Assembly (NCBI RefSeq): GCF_001422375.1
Contig: NZ_LMMU01000007.1
Location: 474,184 to 538,183, forward strand
Reading direction: 5' to 3'
DNA from: Methylobacterium sp. Leaf99
GTDB taxonomy: Bacteria; Pseudomonadota; Alphaproteobacteria; Rhizobiales; Beijerinckiaceae
DNA length: 64,000 nt
The notes beneath the pieces are model-generated. The model was not told the DNA's origin and did not search any database. It saw only the letters and a list, made by a program, of their open reading frames with translations. Shown here one piece after another: positions 1 through 10,287 of this stretch. Each line of letters opens with the position of its first letter. Position 1 is the stretch's first letter. The position numbers and the translations under genes are program-made.

Positions 1-51
1 AGGTGAGGGGGCTGCGTCGGAGGAGCCTCTTCCGGATTCGCCCCCTCACCT
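1..51. repeat. Palindromic repeat at window edge
   Basis: Arms AGGTGAGGGGGC (1-12) and GCCCCCTCACCT (40-51) are perfect reverse complements around a 27-nt loop. This looks like a chromosomal palindromic repeat or the terminator stem of a gene left of the window. There is no T-tail, so a repeat is more likely. Confidence 0.55.
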
Positions 52-206
52 TCGGCTGCCGCCTCGACGCGCTCCCCGACAGGGGGGAGACGCGTCCCTC
101 TCCCCGCAGGCGGGGCGAGGGGATGCGCACGGGGGGCGCTGCTTCGACGACGCCATTCGGCGGCGGCTTCAGACCGCGACCCTCGTCCGCGATCACCCTC
201 TCCTGA

Positions 207-307
207 AAGGCTACCGGATTCACACAAGTGCGAATGGGCCGATTCCATGCAGCGGCAGGCATCCGGATGCGGGCGGGAGGCGCACCGGGGCTCCCTCTCC
301 TGGAAGG
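207..307 (+). repeat. Dispersed repeat, copy A (about 100 bp)
   Basis: This stretch (from GGCTACCGGATTCACACAAG to the start of the CTCTCCTGGAAGG palindrome) recurs almost base for base in opposite orientation at about 46440-46548. Shared blocks include CACACAAGTGCGAA, GGGCCGATTCC, TGCAGCGGCA, GGGAGGCGCA and CGGGGCTCCCTCTCC. No coding potential is visible. It is a dispersed intergenic repeat. The rest of 1-588 contains only repeats and no supportable gene. Confidence 0.75.
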
Positions 308-384
308 AGAGGGTTGGGGTGAGGTGTGTGAACTCTCCGGATAAGTCCCACACCTCACCCTGTCCCTCTCCTTCCAGGAGAGGG
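295..384. repeat. Large palindromic repeat, copy 1
   Basis: Two arms of about 34 nt face each other: the left runs from CTCTCCTGGAAGGAGAG to GGGTGAGGTGTG (295-328) and the right from CACACCTCACCC to CCTTCCAGGAGAG (349-383), around a loop of about 20 nt. Each arm also contains its own small hairpin (CTCTCCT-GGA-AGGAGAG). A second full copy lies at 17937-18025, and a partial arm lies near 16717-16735. Confidence 0.85.
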
Positions 385-588
385 GACCCGAGCATCCCGC
401 GAGATGTGTGAATGTCGTAGCCTGGACGGAGGGGGTTGGGGTCAGAGGCCTTTCGGCCGTCTCACACGGGCGGGGCCGTCCCGCGAGGGACAGCCCGTCA
501 TCGGATGTCAGAGTGCCTTGCTAAACGCCCGGCCCCGCCGGTTCTCGCCCTGGGCACGACGGGGCCGCGGGAGTTTCGTGAGGGACAC

Positions 589-999
589 TCAGTACGGCAG
601 GATCTTGACGAACAGGCCCCACAGCACGAGCAGGATGCCGACCACGGAGACGCCCCAGAGGATCGACCGGACCTTGGGGATTCCGAGGCCGTAGACCGGC
701 AGGTAGGCGAGGCGGCCGAAGAAGTAGAGGTAGGAGCCCAGCACCACCGCGGTGTTGTGGCGGCCGGTGGCGACGCAGGCCAGCACCAGGGCGGCGAAGA
801 TCGGGAACGTCTCGAAGAAGTTCTTCGAGGCCTTCTCCAGGCGCGACGCGGCCCCGGTCACCTCGGGCGTCCTGCCCTCGCGGTTGCCGGCGGCCCAGGT
901 GAACCCGCCCCGCTGCTGCAGGCCGCTGTAGGAGGCGGCGATGATGTGGACGAGGCCGAGGAAGCAGGACCAGGCGAGGAGGCGGATTTCGACGGGCAT
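589..999 (-). CDS. MAPEG family membrane protein
   Basis: The 136-residue product is an integral membrane protein with about four hydrophobic segments (roughly residues 5-25, 65-85, 88-105 and 112-132). The small size, an ExxxRA/N-rich loop after the first helix (AASRLEKASKNFFETFP) and the helical layout match the MAPEG family (membrane-associated proteins in eicosanoid and glutathione metabolism). Bacterial members mostly have no known substrate, so no reaction can be assigned. The ATG start at 999 is the only one that keeps the first helix complete. The gene stands alone between repeats and divergent alaS. Confidence 0.85.
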   Translation of the reverse strand: MPVEIRLLAWSCFLGLVHIIAASYSGLQQRGGFTWAAGNREGRTPEVTGAASRLEKASKNFFETFPIFAALVLACVATGRHNTAVVLGSYLYFFGRLAYLPVYGLGIPKVRSILWGVSVVGILLVLWGLFVKILPY

Positions 1000-1229
1000 G
1001 TGTGCGGTGTGTCCTTCGTGAACGGTGATCTCCCGTCCCTAAAGCATTGCGCCGACGAGGGGCACCCGCCGGTGCGAAACGTGAAACCGCCCGTGACTTG
1101 AGCCGGAACCCTCCGTATGAGACGCCTGCGCGGTCGGCTCGCCTTGCGGCGAGCCGTTGCGCGGGCGCTCCGGCCTTCGGGGCGGCCCGCACCGACCCGG
1201 CAGGGCCAACCGACAGAGTCATTACAGCG

Positions 1230-3884
1230 ATGAGCGGCGTCAACGAGATCCGGTCGACCTTCCTCGACTACTTCGCAGCGGCGGGCCACACGGTGCTGCC
1301 GTCCTCGTCGCTGGTGCCGCGCAACGACCCGACGCTGATGTTCACCAATGCCGGCATGGTGCAGTTCAAGAACGTCTTCACCGGCGTCGAGAAGCGGCCC
1401 TACGACCGCGCCACCACGGCGCAGAAATGCGTCCGCGCCGGCGGCAAGCACAACGACCTCGACAATGTCGGCTACACCGCCCGCCACCACACCTTCTTCG
1501 AGATGCTCGGCAACTTCTCCTTCGGCGACTACTTCAAGCCGCAGGCCATCGAACTCGCTTGGGATTTGATCACCAAGGAGTTCGGCCTGTCGAAGGACCG
1601 CCTGCTGGTGACGGTCTATGCCGACGACGACGAGGCCGCGACGCTGTGGAAGAAGATCGCCGGCTTCTCCGACGACAGGATCATCCGCATCGGCACGTCG
1701 GACAACTTCTGGCAGATGGGCGACACCGGCCCGTGCGGCCCGTGCTCGGAGATCTTCATCGACCAGGGGCCGGGCCTGCAGGGCGGGCCGCCCGGTTCCC
1801 CCGACGAGGACGGCGACCGCTTCCTCGAATTCTGGAACCTCGTGTTCATGCAGTACGAGCAGGTGGAGCCGGGCAACCGCCTCGCCCTGCCGCGCCCCTC
1901 CATCGACACCGGCATGGGCCTGGAGCGCATGGCCGCCATCCTCCAGGGGGTGACGAGCAACTACGACACGGACCTGTTCCGCGCCCTCATCGACGCCGTC
2001 AGCCATGCCGTCGGCCGCCCGCCCGAACCCGGCACCGTCGCCTCCTACCGGGTCATCGCCGACCATTTGCGCGCCGCGTCCTTCCTCGTGGCCGACGGCG
2101 TGCTGCCGGGCAACGAGGGCCGCGGCTACGTCCTGCGCCGGATCATGCGCCGGGCCATGCGCCACCTCGAACTGCTCGGGTCCCGCGAGCCGGTGATGTA
2201 CCGCCTCGTCCCGACCCTGGTGCGCGAGATGGGCCAGGCCTACCCCGAGCTCACCCGCGCCGAAGCCCTCATCGGCGAGACCCTGCGCCTCGAGGAGACC
2301 CGGTTCCGCCGCACCCTGGAACGGGGGCTCGCCATCCTCGACGCCGAGACCCGAACCCTCGCGCAAGGCCAGAACCTGTCGGGCGAGACGGCGTTCACCC
2401 TCTACGACACCTACGGCTTCCCCCTCGACCTGACCCAAGACGCCCTCAAGGCGCGGGGCATCGGCGTCGACACCGACGCGTTCGGGGCCGCCATGGAGCG
2501 CCAGCGCAAGGCGGCGCGGGCGGCCTGGACCGGCTCCGGCGAGGCCGCCACCGAGACCGTGTGGTACGGCCTCAAGGAGCGCACCGGCGCCACGGAATTT
2601 TTGGGCTACGAGACGGAGGCCGCCGAGGGCATCGTCACGGCGCTCCTGCGCGACGGCGCCGAGGTCGAGACCCTGGAGGCCGGCCAGACCGGCCTCGCGC
2701 TGGTCAACCAGACGCCGTTCTACGCCGAATCCGGCGGTCAGGTCGGCGACACCGGGACGCTGACGGCCGCCGGCCTCAAGGCGCGGGTGACCGCGACGGA
2801 GAAGAAGCTCGGCGACCTCTTCGTCCACCACGTCACCGTGGACGAAGGCCGGCTGTCCCTGAACCAGGCCGTCGAGCTCGCCGTCGAGGGCGGCCGCCGC
2901 GCCGCCATCCGGGCCAACCACTCGGCGACCCACCTCCTGCACGAGGCCCTGCGCCAGGTGCTCGGCGACCACGTCGCCCAGAAGGGCTCCCTGGTCTCGG
3001 CCGAGCGCCTGCGCTTCGATTTCAGCCACCCCAAGCCCCTCGACGAGGCCGAGATCCGCGCCGTCGAGGACATCGCCAACGCCGTGCTGCTGCAGAACAC
3101 CCCGGTGGTGACGAAGCTCATGGCCCAGGACGAGGCCGTAGCGTCGGGCGCCCGCGCCCTGTTCGGCGAGAAGTACGGCGACGAGGTCCGCGTCGTCTCC
3201 ATGGGCCTGCCCGGAGAGGGCAGCGGCAAGGCGTTCTCGGTGGAGTTGTGCGGCGGAACCCACGCGGCCCGCACGGGCGAGATCGGCCAGGTCTCCGTGG
3301 TGGGCGAGAGCGCCGTCGGCGCCGGCGTGCGCCGCATCGAGGCCCTGACGGCGGATTCGGCGCGGCGCTTCCGCGCCGAGGAGGCCCGGACCCTGGCGCA
3401 GATCGCCGGCCTGCTTAAAGCCGCCCCGGCGGACGTGCCCGAGCGCCTGTCCGGCCTCATCGAGGACCGCCGCCGCCTGGAGCGCGAACTCACGGACGCG
3501 CGGAAAAAACTCGCCATGGGCGGGGCCGGCTCGGGCGGCGACGAGGTCGCCGAGGTCGGCGGCGTCAAGCTCATGGCCCGCGTGGTCGAGGGCGTCGAGA
3601 TGCGCGACCTCAAGAGTCTCGCCGACGAGGGCAAGTCCCGCATCGGCTCCGGCATCGTCGCCCTGGTCGGCGTCGCGCCGGACGGCAAGGCCGGCCTCGT
3701 CGTCGGCGTCACCCCCGACCTCACCGAGCGCTTCGACGCCGTCGCCCTGGTGCGGGCGGGCGCGGGCCACCTCGGCGGCAAGGGCGGCGGCGGCCGCCGC
3801 GACATGGCCCAGGCCGGCGGCCCGGAGGGCACGGGGGCGCAGGCGGCCCTGGACGCGATCCGGGCGGCCGTGGCCGGCTCTTAA
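1230..3884 (+). CDS. alaS: Alanine--tRNA ligase
   Basis: AlaRS charges tRNA-Ala with alanine in the cytoplasm. The 884-residue product has the usual family length. The N-terminal class II catalytic core starts [15 protein letters not shown] and carries the motif region [14 protein letters not shown]. The editing domain shows the zinc-site motif [11 protein letters not shown] and a distal CGGTH. A C-terminal C-Ala segment ([21 protein letters not shown]) completes it. ATG 1230 is chosen because it fits the family N-terminus exactly; the frame stays open further upstream but that extension is arginine-rich and unlike AlaRS. No Shine-Dalgarno is obvious. Identification is secure. Confidence 0.98.
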   Translation: MSGVNEIRSTFLDYFAAAGHTVLPSSSLVPRNDPTLMFTNAGMVQFKNVFTGVEKRPYDRATTAQKCVRAGGKHNDLDNVGYTARHHTFFEMLGNFSFGDYFKPQAIELAWDLITKEFGLSKDRLLVTVYADDDEAATLWKKIAGFSDDRIIRIGTSDNFWQMGDTGPCGPCSEIFIDQGPGLQGGPPGSPDEDGDRFLEFWNLVFMQYEQVEPGNRLALPRPSIDTGMGLERMAAILQGVTSNYDTDLFRALIDAVSHAVGRPPEPGTVASYRVIADHLRAASFLVADGVLPGNEGRGYVLRRIMRRAMRHLELLGSREPVMYRLVPTLVREMGQAYPELTRAEALIGETLRLEETRFRRTLERGLAILDAETRTLAQGQNLSGETAFTLYDTYGFPLDLTQDALKARGIGVDTDAFGAAMERQRKAARAAWTGSGEAATETVWYGLKERTGATEFLGYETEAAEGIVTALLRDGAEVETLEAGQTGLALVNQTPFYAESGGQVGDTGTLTAAGLKARVTATEKKLGDLFVHHVTVDEGRLSLNQAVELAVEGGRRAAIRANHSATHLLHEALRQVLGDHVAQKGSLVSAERLRFDFSHPKPLDEAEIRAVEDIANAVLLQNTPVVTKLMAQDEAVASGARALFGEKYGDEVRVVSMGLPGEGSGKAFSVELCGGTHAARTGEIGQVSVVGESAVGAGVRRIEALTADSARRFRAEEARTLAQIAGLLKAAPADVPERLSGLIEDRRRLERELTDARKKLAMGGAGSGGDEVAEVGGVKLMARVVEGVEMRDLKSLADEGKSRIGSGIVALVGVAPDGKAGLVVGVTPDLTERFDAVALVRAGAGHLGGKGGGGRRDMAQAGGPEGTGAQAALDAIRAAVAGS

Positions 3885-4454
3885 CGCCTTCCGTCGCGAG
3901 ATCGCGCCGCGGAACGGGGCGTCGGGCGACCGGGCTCCGGTGAGGGGCCGGGTACGCGATGGCTCGGCATGATCCCACCGGTGCATGATCCCACCGTGAA
4001 TGACCCGCCACAGGGAGACCGACTCCCTGGTCTCTTTCAGGGGGGCCGGGCTCTCAGGCACGGTGATCGACGCTGCGGTCGGCGCGGTCGCGGGGCCGAG
4101 CCGGACCGCGCGCTGATGCCCGGCGCAGCCGCCCGGCTACCCCGCGGCCGCCTCGGCGATGGGGACCCCCGCGCGGAGGCCGGCCGAGTCCGTATCCGCC
4201 TGAATCGTCCCGGATCGAGCGAGGCCAGGATGGTATCCGGAGGCCCGCGCGGCGTCCGGCGAAAGTCGAAATCCGTATCGCGGGGGGAGCCGCCAAACAT
4301 CAAATGATAAAACCATCGGGCCTGACCGTGCCCGATGACGACACGTTCTGCGGGAAAACCGGGGCGGCGGTCCGGTGGAGCGCGCTTTAGCGTGCCATTA
4401 GGTTTCGGCATGCCAAACATCGGGTCACGACGACGAAGCCCGGAACGCTCGCCG
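3885..4454. other. Intergenic region, no gene seen
   Basis: About 570 bp separate alaS from the diguanylate cyclase gene. A short inverted repeat (GAGACC/GGTCTC, about 4015-4037) could be a weak alaS terminator but has no T-run. Around 4290-4335 the sequence is locally AT-richer (CATCAAATGATAAAACCATC), a plausible promoter area for the next gene. Open frames here are arginine/proline-rich shadows. Confidence 0.5.
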
Positions 4455-6032
4455 ATGGTCCTCCCGCCGCGCCTCGCGCGTCACGTTCACTCGGCGCGCA
4501 CCTGGATCGTCCTCGGCATCCTGGCGCCCCTCGGGATGCTGGCCGTGTCCGGTCTGATGCTGCTCGACCTGCGCCGCGATGCCTGGGACAAGGCCGAGCA
4601 GACGTCGCGCAACCTGCTGCAGGTCATCGAGCGCGACATCGCCCGCAACGCCGAGATGTTCGACCTCTCGCTCCGGGCCGTCGTCGAGAACCTCCACGCG
4701 CCCGGCCTCGGGGCCCTCGACCCCGCCCTGCGCCAGCTCGTCCTGTTCGACCGCGCCGCCACCGCGCGGGACATGGGCGTGATGCTCGTCATCGACGAGA
4801 ACGGCCAGGTCACCGAGGACATCGGCGCCGTGCCGCCGCGCAAGGGCAGCTACGCCGACCGGGAATACTTCCGGGTCCACCGCGACCGGACCGACCTCGG
4901 CCTGTTCGTCGGCGCGCCCATCGTCTCGCGCCTCACCGGCGAGCCGATGCTGCCGTTCAGCCGGCGCGTCGCCAAACCGGACGGCACGTTCGGGGGCGTG
5001 GTGCTGGGCAGCCTGAAGCTCAGCTACTTCGCGCACCTGTTCGACCGGATCGGCCTCGGCCGCGACGGCGCGATCAACCTCTACCTGCGCGACGGCACCC
5101 GCGTCATGCGCTATCCCTACGAGGCGACGGACATCGGCGTGAACATCGCCGGCGCCCCGACCTTCCGGCGGTTCCTCGCCGCGCGCAGCGGCACGTTCGT
5201 CGGCACCTCGGTCCGGGACGGGATCGAGCGCCACTACGCCTTCACCCAGGTCGGCGACCTGCCGCTCGTGCTCAACGTCGCCCTGGCGACGGGGGATATC
5301 GAGGCGCAGTGGCGGGCCAAGGCCCTCGTCCTCGGCGCGACGGTCCTGGCCCTGTGCGGGCTGACCATGGGCCTGTCGCTGCTGTTCGGGCGCGAGCTGA
5401 ACCGGCGGGCGGCGATGCAAGCCGAACTCGCCCACCTGTCGTACACGGACGCCCTCACCGGGCTGCCGAACCGCCGCCGGTTCGACGAGGTCTTCCAGCG
5501 GACCTGGAAGAGCGCCCGCCGCACGGGCCGGCCCCTGGCGCTCCTCATCGTCGATGCCGACCACTTCAAGCGCTACAACGACCGCTACGGCCACGCCGTC
5601 GGCGACGCGGTGCTGAAGGGTCTGGCGCAGGGCCTCGCGCAAAGCGTGCATCGCCCCAACGACCTCGTGAGCCGGGTCGGCGGCGAGGAATTCGCCCTGC
5701 TCCTGCCCGAGACCGACGAAGCCTCGGCCCTCCGCATCGCCGAGGCCGTGCACGCCCGGATCGCCGGACTCGATGCCCGGATTCCGGGGCTCGCGGCCGG
5801 GACCGCCGGGACCGACGCCGTCACGGTGAGCATCGGCCTGGCCGCGACGGGCGGTCCGGCGTCCGCGGGCGATGGCGACGCGGAGGCCGCGGACCTCTAC
5901 GGCCGGGCCGACGCGGCCCTCTACGCCGCCAAGGCCGGCGGCCGAAACCGCACGGTGCGGGCCCGCGGCCCCGACCGTGCCCGTCCGGGCCCCCTGAGGT
6001 CCATTCCCGTCGGCAGCACGGTCTTCCTGTAG
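4455..6032 (+). CDS. Membrane-bound diguanylate cyclase with periplasmic sensor
   Basis: Predicted to make cyclic di-GMP from two GTP. The 525-residue protein has one membrane helix near residues 13-35, a periplasmic region of about 260 residues resembling a double-Cache/PDC sensor (RKGSYADREYFRVHRD is typical), a second helix near 295-315, and a C-terminal GGDEF domain. The active-site motif is GGEEF (residues 409-413) preceded by the DALTGLPNRR signature, so it should be catalytically competent. No RxxD inhibitory site stands out. ATG 4455 is preferred over the in-frame start at 4335 because the latter adds a basic low-complexity leader. It is monocistronic. Confidence 0.9.
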   Translation: MVLPPRLARHVHSARTWIVLGILAPLGMLAVSGLMLLDLRRDAWDKAEQTSRNLLQVIERDIARNAEMFDLSLRAVVENLHAPGLGALDPALRQLVLFDRAATARDMGVMLVIDENGQVTEDIGAVPPRKGSYADREYFRVHRDRTDLGLFVGAPIVSRLTGEPMLPFSRRVAKPDGTFGGVVLGSLKLSYFAHLFDRIGLGRDGAINLYLRDGTRVMRYPYEATDIGVNIAGAPTFRRFLAARSGTFVGTSVRDGIERHYAFTQVGDLPLVLNVALATGDIEAQWRAKALVLGATVLALCGLTMGLSLLFGRELNRRAAMQAELAHLSYTDALTGLPNRRRFDEVFQRTWKSARRTGRPLALLIVDADHFKRYNDRYGHAVGDAVLKGLAQGLAQSVHRPNDLVSRVGGEEFALLLPETDEASALRIAEAVHARIAGLDARIPGLAAGTAGTDAVTVSIGLAATGGPASAGDGDAEAADLYGRADAALYAAKAGGRNRTVRARGPDRARPGPLRSIPVGSTVFL

Positions 6033-6135
6033 GCCGGTGCGGGGGCGTCGCGGAGGCACCGCGACGCACGAAACGCGGACCGGCGGGACACCGCCCGTCC
6101 CCGCGACGGCCCCCTGCCCCGCGACCCGCGGCGGT

Positions 6136-6558
6136 TCAGTTCACCCGCTTCCACGTCTGGGTCTTGCAGAACACGCTCATGACGCAGCCGGAGACCTCGA
6201 CCACGTCCGCGCCCTTGAGGGTCAGGCTGCCGGCGTAGGTCTTGCCGTCCTTGGGGTTGTAGAGCGCGCCCTCGAAGCCGTCCCCCTTGGCGCGGTCGGC
6301 GGTCATGATCCGGACGCCGACGAGGCTGCGGCCCCGCAGGGCGGCGTCGGGGTTCTGGGTGTCGAGGCCGGGGCCGGACACGCTGGCGAGGGTGCCGCAA
6401 TAGCCCGCGCCGCAGCGGGCGATGCGGACCCGGGAGCCGCCGGTCTCCGTCAGCCACAGGCCGCTGGCGTCGGGCGTCGTCTGGGCCGCGGCGGACCCGG
6501 CGAGGCCGAGAAAAACGGCGCCCGCCCAGGCGCAGGCCGTCCGGTTCGTCGTCGTCAT
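6136..6558 (-). CDS. Secreted DUF2147 family protein
   Basis: A 140-residue protein with a signal peptide (hydrophobic stretch to about residue 25, cleavage after SAAAQ). The mature part has the DUF2147 pattern: GLWLTETGGSRVRIARCGAGYCGTL near the start, YNPKDGKTYAG in the middle and a C-terminal CVMSVFCKTQTW. The family is periplasmic or lipocalin-like with no established activity. Three or four cysteines could form disulfides. ATG 6558 is chosen because it begins the signal peptide; the upstream ATG at 6600 adds a charged leader. It converges with the diguanylate cyclase gene. Confidence 0.85.
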   Translation of the reverse strand: MTTTNRTACAWAGAVFLGLAGSAAAQTTPDASGLWLTETGGSRVRIARCGAGYCGTLASVSGPGLDTQNPDAALRGRSLVGVRIMTADRAKGDGFEGALYNPKDGKTYAGSLTLKGADVVEVSGCVMSVFCKTQTWKRVN

Positions 6559-6719
6559 CGTGCGATCTCCCTTGAAACGCCCTGCGCGGGCGGGCGGCAT
6601 AGCGCGGGCCCGACGCCCTCGGCAAGCGCGCCGCGAAACCGCTCAAGTCCTGTCCCAGCCTTGACAACCCGGCGCGAACCCCGGCCTAGGACGGTTCGAT
6701 TTTGCGGAAGGCATTCACC

Positions 6720-7274
6720 ATGCGGGTGATCGAAACGGAGATCGCCGCGGTCAAGCGCGTCGTTCCCAAGCGCTTCGGGGACGAGCGGGGCTGGTTCTCG
6801 GAAACCTACCGGGCCGATGTCCTGGCCGCGGGCGGCATCGACGACGTCTTCATCCAGGACAACCAGTCCTTCTCCGCGCCGCAAGGCACCGTGCGCGGAC
6901 TGCATTTCCAGCGTCGCCCCATGGCCCAGGCCAAGCTCATCCGCGTCCTTTCCGGCGCCATCCTCGACGTCGCCGTGGATCTGCGCCGCGAATCGCCGAC
7001 CTACGGCCGGCACGTGGCCGTCCGGCTCGATGCCCAGAACAGTGAGCAGCTGTATGTTCCGATCGGATTCGGGCATGGTTTCTGTACCCTCGTGCCCGAC
7101 ACCATGGTGGCCTACAAGGTCGCGGGCGGGATCTACAGTCCGGAGCACGACGGCGGCCTTCTCTGGAACGATCCCGATCTCGGCATCGACTGGCCCGTGG
7201 GCGAGGCCGACGCGCACTTGTCGGCCAAGGACAGGATCGCACCGCGGCTGGCCGAGCTTCCGCCCCTGTTCTGA
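6720..7274 (+). CDS. rfbC: dTDP-4-dehydrorhamnose 3,5-epimerase
   Basis: Third enzyme of dTDP-L-rhamnose synthesis: epimerises dTDP-4-keto-6-deoxyglucose at C3 and C5. The 184-residue protein has the cupin-fold family features: DERGWFSETYR, FIQDNQSFS, GTVRGLHFQ (catalytic-base region) and a PIGFGHGF-type turn. ATG 6720 aligns with the family start. It is first of four co-directional rfb genes. A good -35 box (TTGACA, 6661-6666) lies about 55 bp upstream with a poor -10, so the promoter assignment is tentative. Rhamnose presumably feeds surface polysaccharide. Confidence 0.96.
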   Translation: MRVIETEIAAVKRVVPKRFGDERGWFSETYRADVLAAGGIDDVFIQDNQSFSAPQGTVRGLHFQRRPMAQAKLIRVLSGAILDVAVDLRRESPTYGRHVAVRLDAQNSEQLYVPIGFGHGFCTLVPDTMVAYKVAGGIYSPEHDGGLLWNDPDLGIDWPVGEADAHLSAKDRIAPRLAELPPLF

Positions 7275-7330
7275 GATGTTCTGAAACCGGGCCCAGCCCG
7301 ATCCGACTCCGCGAGAGAGCGTTCCATCCC

Positions 7331-8422
7331 ATGCGCATCCTGGTCACCGGCGGCTGCGGCTTCATCGGCTCCGCCCTCGTCCTGCATCTGGTTCAGGATC
7401 TGGGCCACGACGTCCTGACCCTCGACGCCCTGACCTATGCGGCCAATCCCATCTCCCTGCAGCCCCTGGCCGAGGACCCGCGCCATCGCTTCGCCGAGGC
7501 CGACATCTGCGACCCGCAGGCGGTCCACGCCCTCTACGCCGAGTTCCAGCCCGACGCCGTGATGCATCTCGCCGCCGAGAGCCACGTCGACCGCTCCATC
7601 ACCGATCCGGGCGCGTTCATCCGCACCAACGTGGTCGGCACCCAGGTGATGCTCGACGGCGCCCGGACCTATTGGGATACGCTCCAGGGCGCGGCGAAAT
7701 CCGCCTTCCGCTTCCTCCACGTCTCCACGGACGAGGTCTACGGCTCGCTCCCGCCCGACGGGTTCTTCACCGAGGAGAGCCGCTACGACCCGCGCTCGCC
7801 CTACTCGGCCTCGAAGGCGGCGTCGGATCACCTGGCGCGGGCGTGGCACGAGACCTACGGCCTGCCGGTGCTGATCACCAACTGCTCGAACAACTACGGC
7901 CCGCGCCACTTCCCCGAAAAACTCATCCCGCTGATGATCCTCAACGCCCTGGAGGGCAGGAACCTGCCCGTCTACGGCGACGGTCTCAACGAGCGCGACT
8001 GGATCCACGTGGAGGACCACGCGCGCGGCCTCGTCGCGGTGCTGACCAACGGGCGCCTCGGCGAGACCTACCTGCTCGGCGGCCGCTCCGTGCGCAACAA
8101 CCTCGCGGTGGTGAAGGGGCTGTGCGCCGCCTTCGACCGCCTGCGCCCCGAGCACGCGCCGCACGACCGCCTCATCACCTACGTGGCCGACCGGCCGGGC
8201 CACGACCGCCGCTACGCCATCGACCCGTCGAAGGCGGAAGCCGAGGTCGATTGGGCGCCGACGAAGAACTTCGAGACGGCACTGGAAGAGACCGTGCGCT
8301 GGTACCTCGACAACGAGGCGTGGTGGCGCCCGATCCGCGAGGGCCGCTACACCGGCGAGCGCCTCGGCCTCGGCGCCGCGCCGGCGTCTGCGACGCAATC
8401 ATCCGCCGCGAAGACGTCCTGA
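7331..8422 (+). CDS. rfbB: dTDP-glucose 4,6-dehydratase
   Basis: Second enzyme of dTDP-rhamnose synthesis, an extended SDR that oxidises C4 and dehydrates C5-C6 of dTDP-glucose using bound NAD. The 363-residue product shows the Rossmann motif GGCGFIGS at residues 7-14, a DEVYGS motif and the catalytic YSASKAA (Tyr-x3-Lys). Length is normal for the family. It lies 56 bp after rfbC, and its TGA abuts the ATG of rfbD, indicating one operon with coupled translation. Confidence 0.97.
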   Translation: MRILVTGGCGFIGSALVLHLVQDLGHDVLTLDALTYAANPISLQPLAEDPRHRFAEADICDPQAVHALYAEFQPDAVMHLAAESHVDRSITDPGAFIRTNVVGTQVMLDGARTYWDTLQGAAKSAFRFLHVSTDEVYGSLPPDGFFTEESRYDPRSPYSASKAASDHLARAWHETYGLPVLITNCSNNYGPRHFPEKLIPLMILNALEGRNLPVYGDGLNERDWIHVEDHARGLVAVLTNGRLGETYLLGGRSVRNNLAVVKGLCAAFDRLRPEHAPHDRLITYVADRPGHDRRYAIDPSKAEAEVDWAPTKNFETALEETVRWYLDNEAWWRPIREGRYTGERLGLGAAPASATQSSAAKTS

Positions 8423-9328
8423 ATGGATATCCTGATCCTCGGCGGCGCCGGCCAGGTCGGCACCGAGCTGCGGGCCCATGCCTGGCCCGACGGCGTGCGG
8501 GTCGATGCGCCGGACCGCGCGGCCCTCGACATCACCGACGCCGAGGCCGTGGCCCGCGCCCTCGACGCCAAGCCCTACGCGGCCGTGATCAACACGGCGG
8601 CCTACACCGCCGTGGACAAGGCCGAATCCGACGTGGTCGCGGCCTGGCGCCTCAACGCCCTCGCCCCGGCGATCCTCGCCGCCGCCACGCACTTACGAAA
8701 GATTCCCCTCGTTCACGTCTCGACGGATTACGTCTTTTCCGGCGACGAGGCGGGCGACTACGCCCCCGACGCCCCCGTGAACCCGCGCAGCGTCTACGGC
8801 GCCAGCAAGGCGGCGGGCGAGATGGCGGTGCGCACGGCCAACCCGCGCCACGCGATTCTCCGCACGGCCTGGGTGGTGAGCCCGCACCGGGGCAACTTCG
8901 TGAAGACCATGCTGCGCCTCGCGGCCGAGCGCGACGCGCTCACCGTGGTCGACGACCAGCACGGCTGCCCGACCTCGGCGACGGATCTGGCCGAGGCCTG
9001 CGCCGCCATCGCCCTGCGACTCGCGTCGGACGCCGATGCGCCCACCGGCACCTTCCACTGCGTCAATGCCGGCTCTACCACGTGGCGCGGCTTTGCCGAA
9101 GCCATCGTGGCGGGCTCCGCCGCCCGCGGCGGCCGCGCGATCCCCGTCACCGGTATCCCGACCAGCGCCTATCCGACCCCGGCCCGGCGCCCGGCCAATT
9201 CCCGGCTGTCGACGGCGAGCCTGACGGCGGCCTACGGGATCGCGCCGCGCCCCTGGGAAGCCGCCCTCGACGACATCCTCGACCGGCTCGTCGGGCCGTC
9301 CACCCAGAACACGGAGACCCGGGCATGA
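8423..9328 (+). CDS. rfbD: dTDP-4-dehydrorhamnose reductase
   Basis: Last step of the pathway: NAD(P)H-dependent reduction to dTDP-L-rhamnose. The 301-residue protein begins with the nucleotide-binding loop GGAGQVG, has the RmlD signature VINTAAYTAVDKAE, the STDYVFSG segment and the catalytic YGASKAAGE. The start codon directly follows the rfbB stop and the end overlaps rfbA by 4 bp (ATGA), so all three are translationally coupled. Confidence 0.97.
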   Translation: MDILILGGAGQVGTELRAHAWPDGVRVDAPDRAALDITDAEAVARALDAKPYAAVINTAAYTAVDKAESDVVAAWRLNALAPAILAAATHLRKIPLVHVSTDYVFSGDEAGDYAPDAPVNPRSVYGASKAAGEMAVRTANPRHAILRTAWVVSPHRGNFVKTMLRLAAERDALTVVDDQHGCPTSATDLAEACAAIALRLASDADAPTGTFHCVNAGSTTWRGFAEAIVAGSAARGGRAIPVTGIPTSAYPTPARRPANSRLSTASLTAAYGIAPRPWEAALDDILDRLVGPSTQNTETRA

Positions 9329-10218
9329 AGGGCATCGTCCTTGCCGGCGGATCGGGCACGCGCCTGCACCCGGCCACCCTGTCGATCAACAAGCAGCTGC
9401 TGCCGGTCTACGACAAGCCGATGATCTACTATCCGGTCTCGGTGCTGATGCTCGCCGGCATCCGCGAGATCCTGATCATCTCCAGTCCCGAACACCTCGA
9501 CAACTACAAGCGCCTGTTCGGCACCGGCGAGCAGTTCGGCCTGCGCTTCTCCTACGCGATCCAGCCGCGCCCCGAGGGTCTGGCCCAGGCCTTCGTCATC
9601 GGCCGCGACTTCGTCGGGACCGACGACGTCGCCCTGGTGCTCGGCGACAACCTGTTCTTCGGCAACGGCATGAGCGAACTCCTCGCCCGCGCCCGGACCC
9701 GCACGAGCGGCGCCACGGTGTTCGCCTACCACGTCGACAATCCGGCGGCCTACGGCGTCGTCACCCTCGACAAGGCCGGGCGCCCCTTACGCCTCGTGGA
9801 GAAGCCGCCGGAGCCCGAGAGCCCGTGGGCGGTGACCGGCCTGTACTTCTACGACAACCAGGTCCTCGACATCGCCGCCGCCGTCACTCCGTCGCCGCGG
9901 GGCGAGCTCGAAATCACGAGCGTCAACCAGGCCTACCTCGAACGCGGCCAGCTCCACGTCGAGCGGATGTCGCGCGGCTACGCCTGGCTCGACACCGGCA
10001 CCCACGACAGCCTGCTGGAGGCGGCCGAGTTCGTCCGCACCCTGCAGCACCGCCAGGGCCTGCAGGTCGCCTGCCTCGAGGAGATCGCCTACCTCCAGGG
10101 CTTCATCGACAAGGAACAGCTCATCGCCCGCGGCAACCTGTTCGCCAAGACCGCCTACGGCCAGAACCTCCTGCGGCTGGCCAGGGACGACGCCTACGCG
10201 GAGTTCGCGTCGCGCTGA
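9325..10218 (+). CDS. rfbA: Glucose-1-phosphate thymidylyltransferase
   Basis: First enzyme of the pathway: makes dTDP-glucose from dTTP and glucose-1-phosphate. The 297-residue product has the nucleotidyltransferase loop LAGGSGTRLHP at residues 5-15, followed by KQLLPVYDKPMIYYP, LGDNLFFG, and the EKPPEPES and WLDTGTHDSL motifs of RmlA. It overlaps rfbD by 4 bp and ends the operon. Downstream lies a repeat-rich gap rather than a clear terminator. Confidence 0.97.
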   Translation: MKGIVLAGGSGTRLHPATLSINKQLLPVYDKPMIYYPVSVLMLAGIREILIISSPEHLDNYKRLFGTGEQFGLRFSYAIQPRPEGLAQAFVIGRDFVGTDDVALVLGDNLFFGNGMSELLARARTRTSGATVFAYHVDNPAAYGVVTLDKAGRPLRLVEKPPEPESPWAVTGLYFYDNQVLDIAAAVTPSPRGELEITSVNQAYLERGQLHVERMSRGYAWLDTGTHDSLLEAAEFVRTLQHRQGLQVACLEEIAYLQGFIDKEQLIARGNLFAKTAYGQNLLRLARDDAYAEFASR

Positions 10219-10287
10219 GGCTTCGCGGACGATTACGGGCGGTTTCGCGAGGGGTGCGGGTTCCGTCCCGCGACGGGTAATCCCCAC

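Noticed and set aside
858-4061. Very long open frame antisense to alaS on the minus strand
   Set aside because: Low-complexity Gly/Ala/Asp/His composition typical of a high-GC shadow; alaS is a complete, certain gene.
4037-4420. Minus-strand frame in the alaS-diguanylate cyclase gap
   Set aside because: Arginine/proline-rich product without any recognisable pattern and overlapping the likely promoter region.
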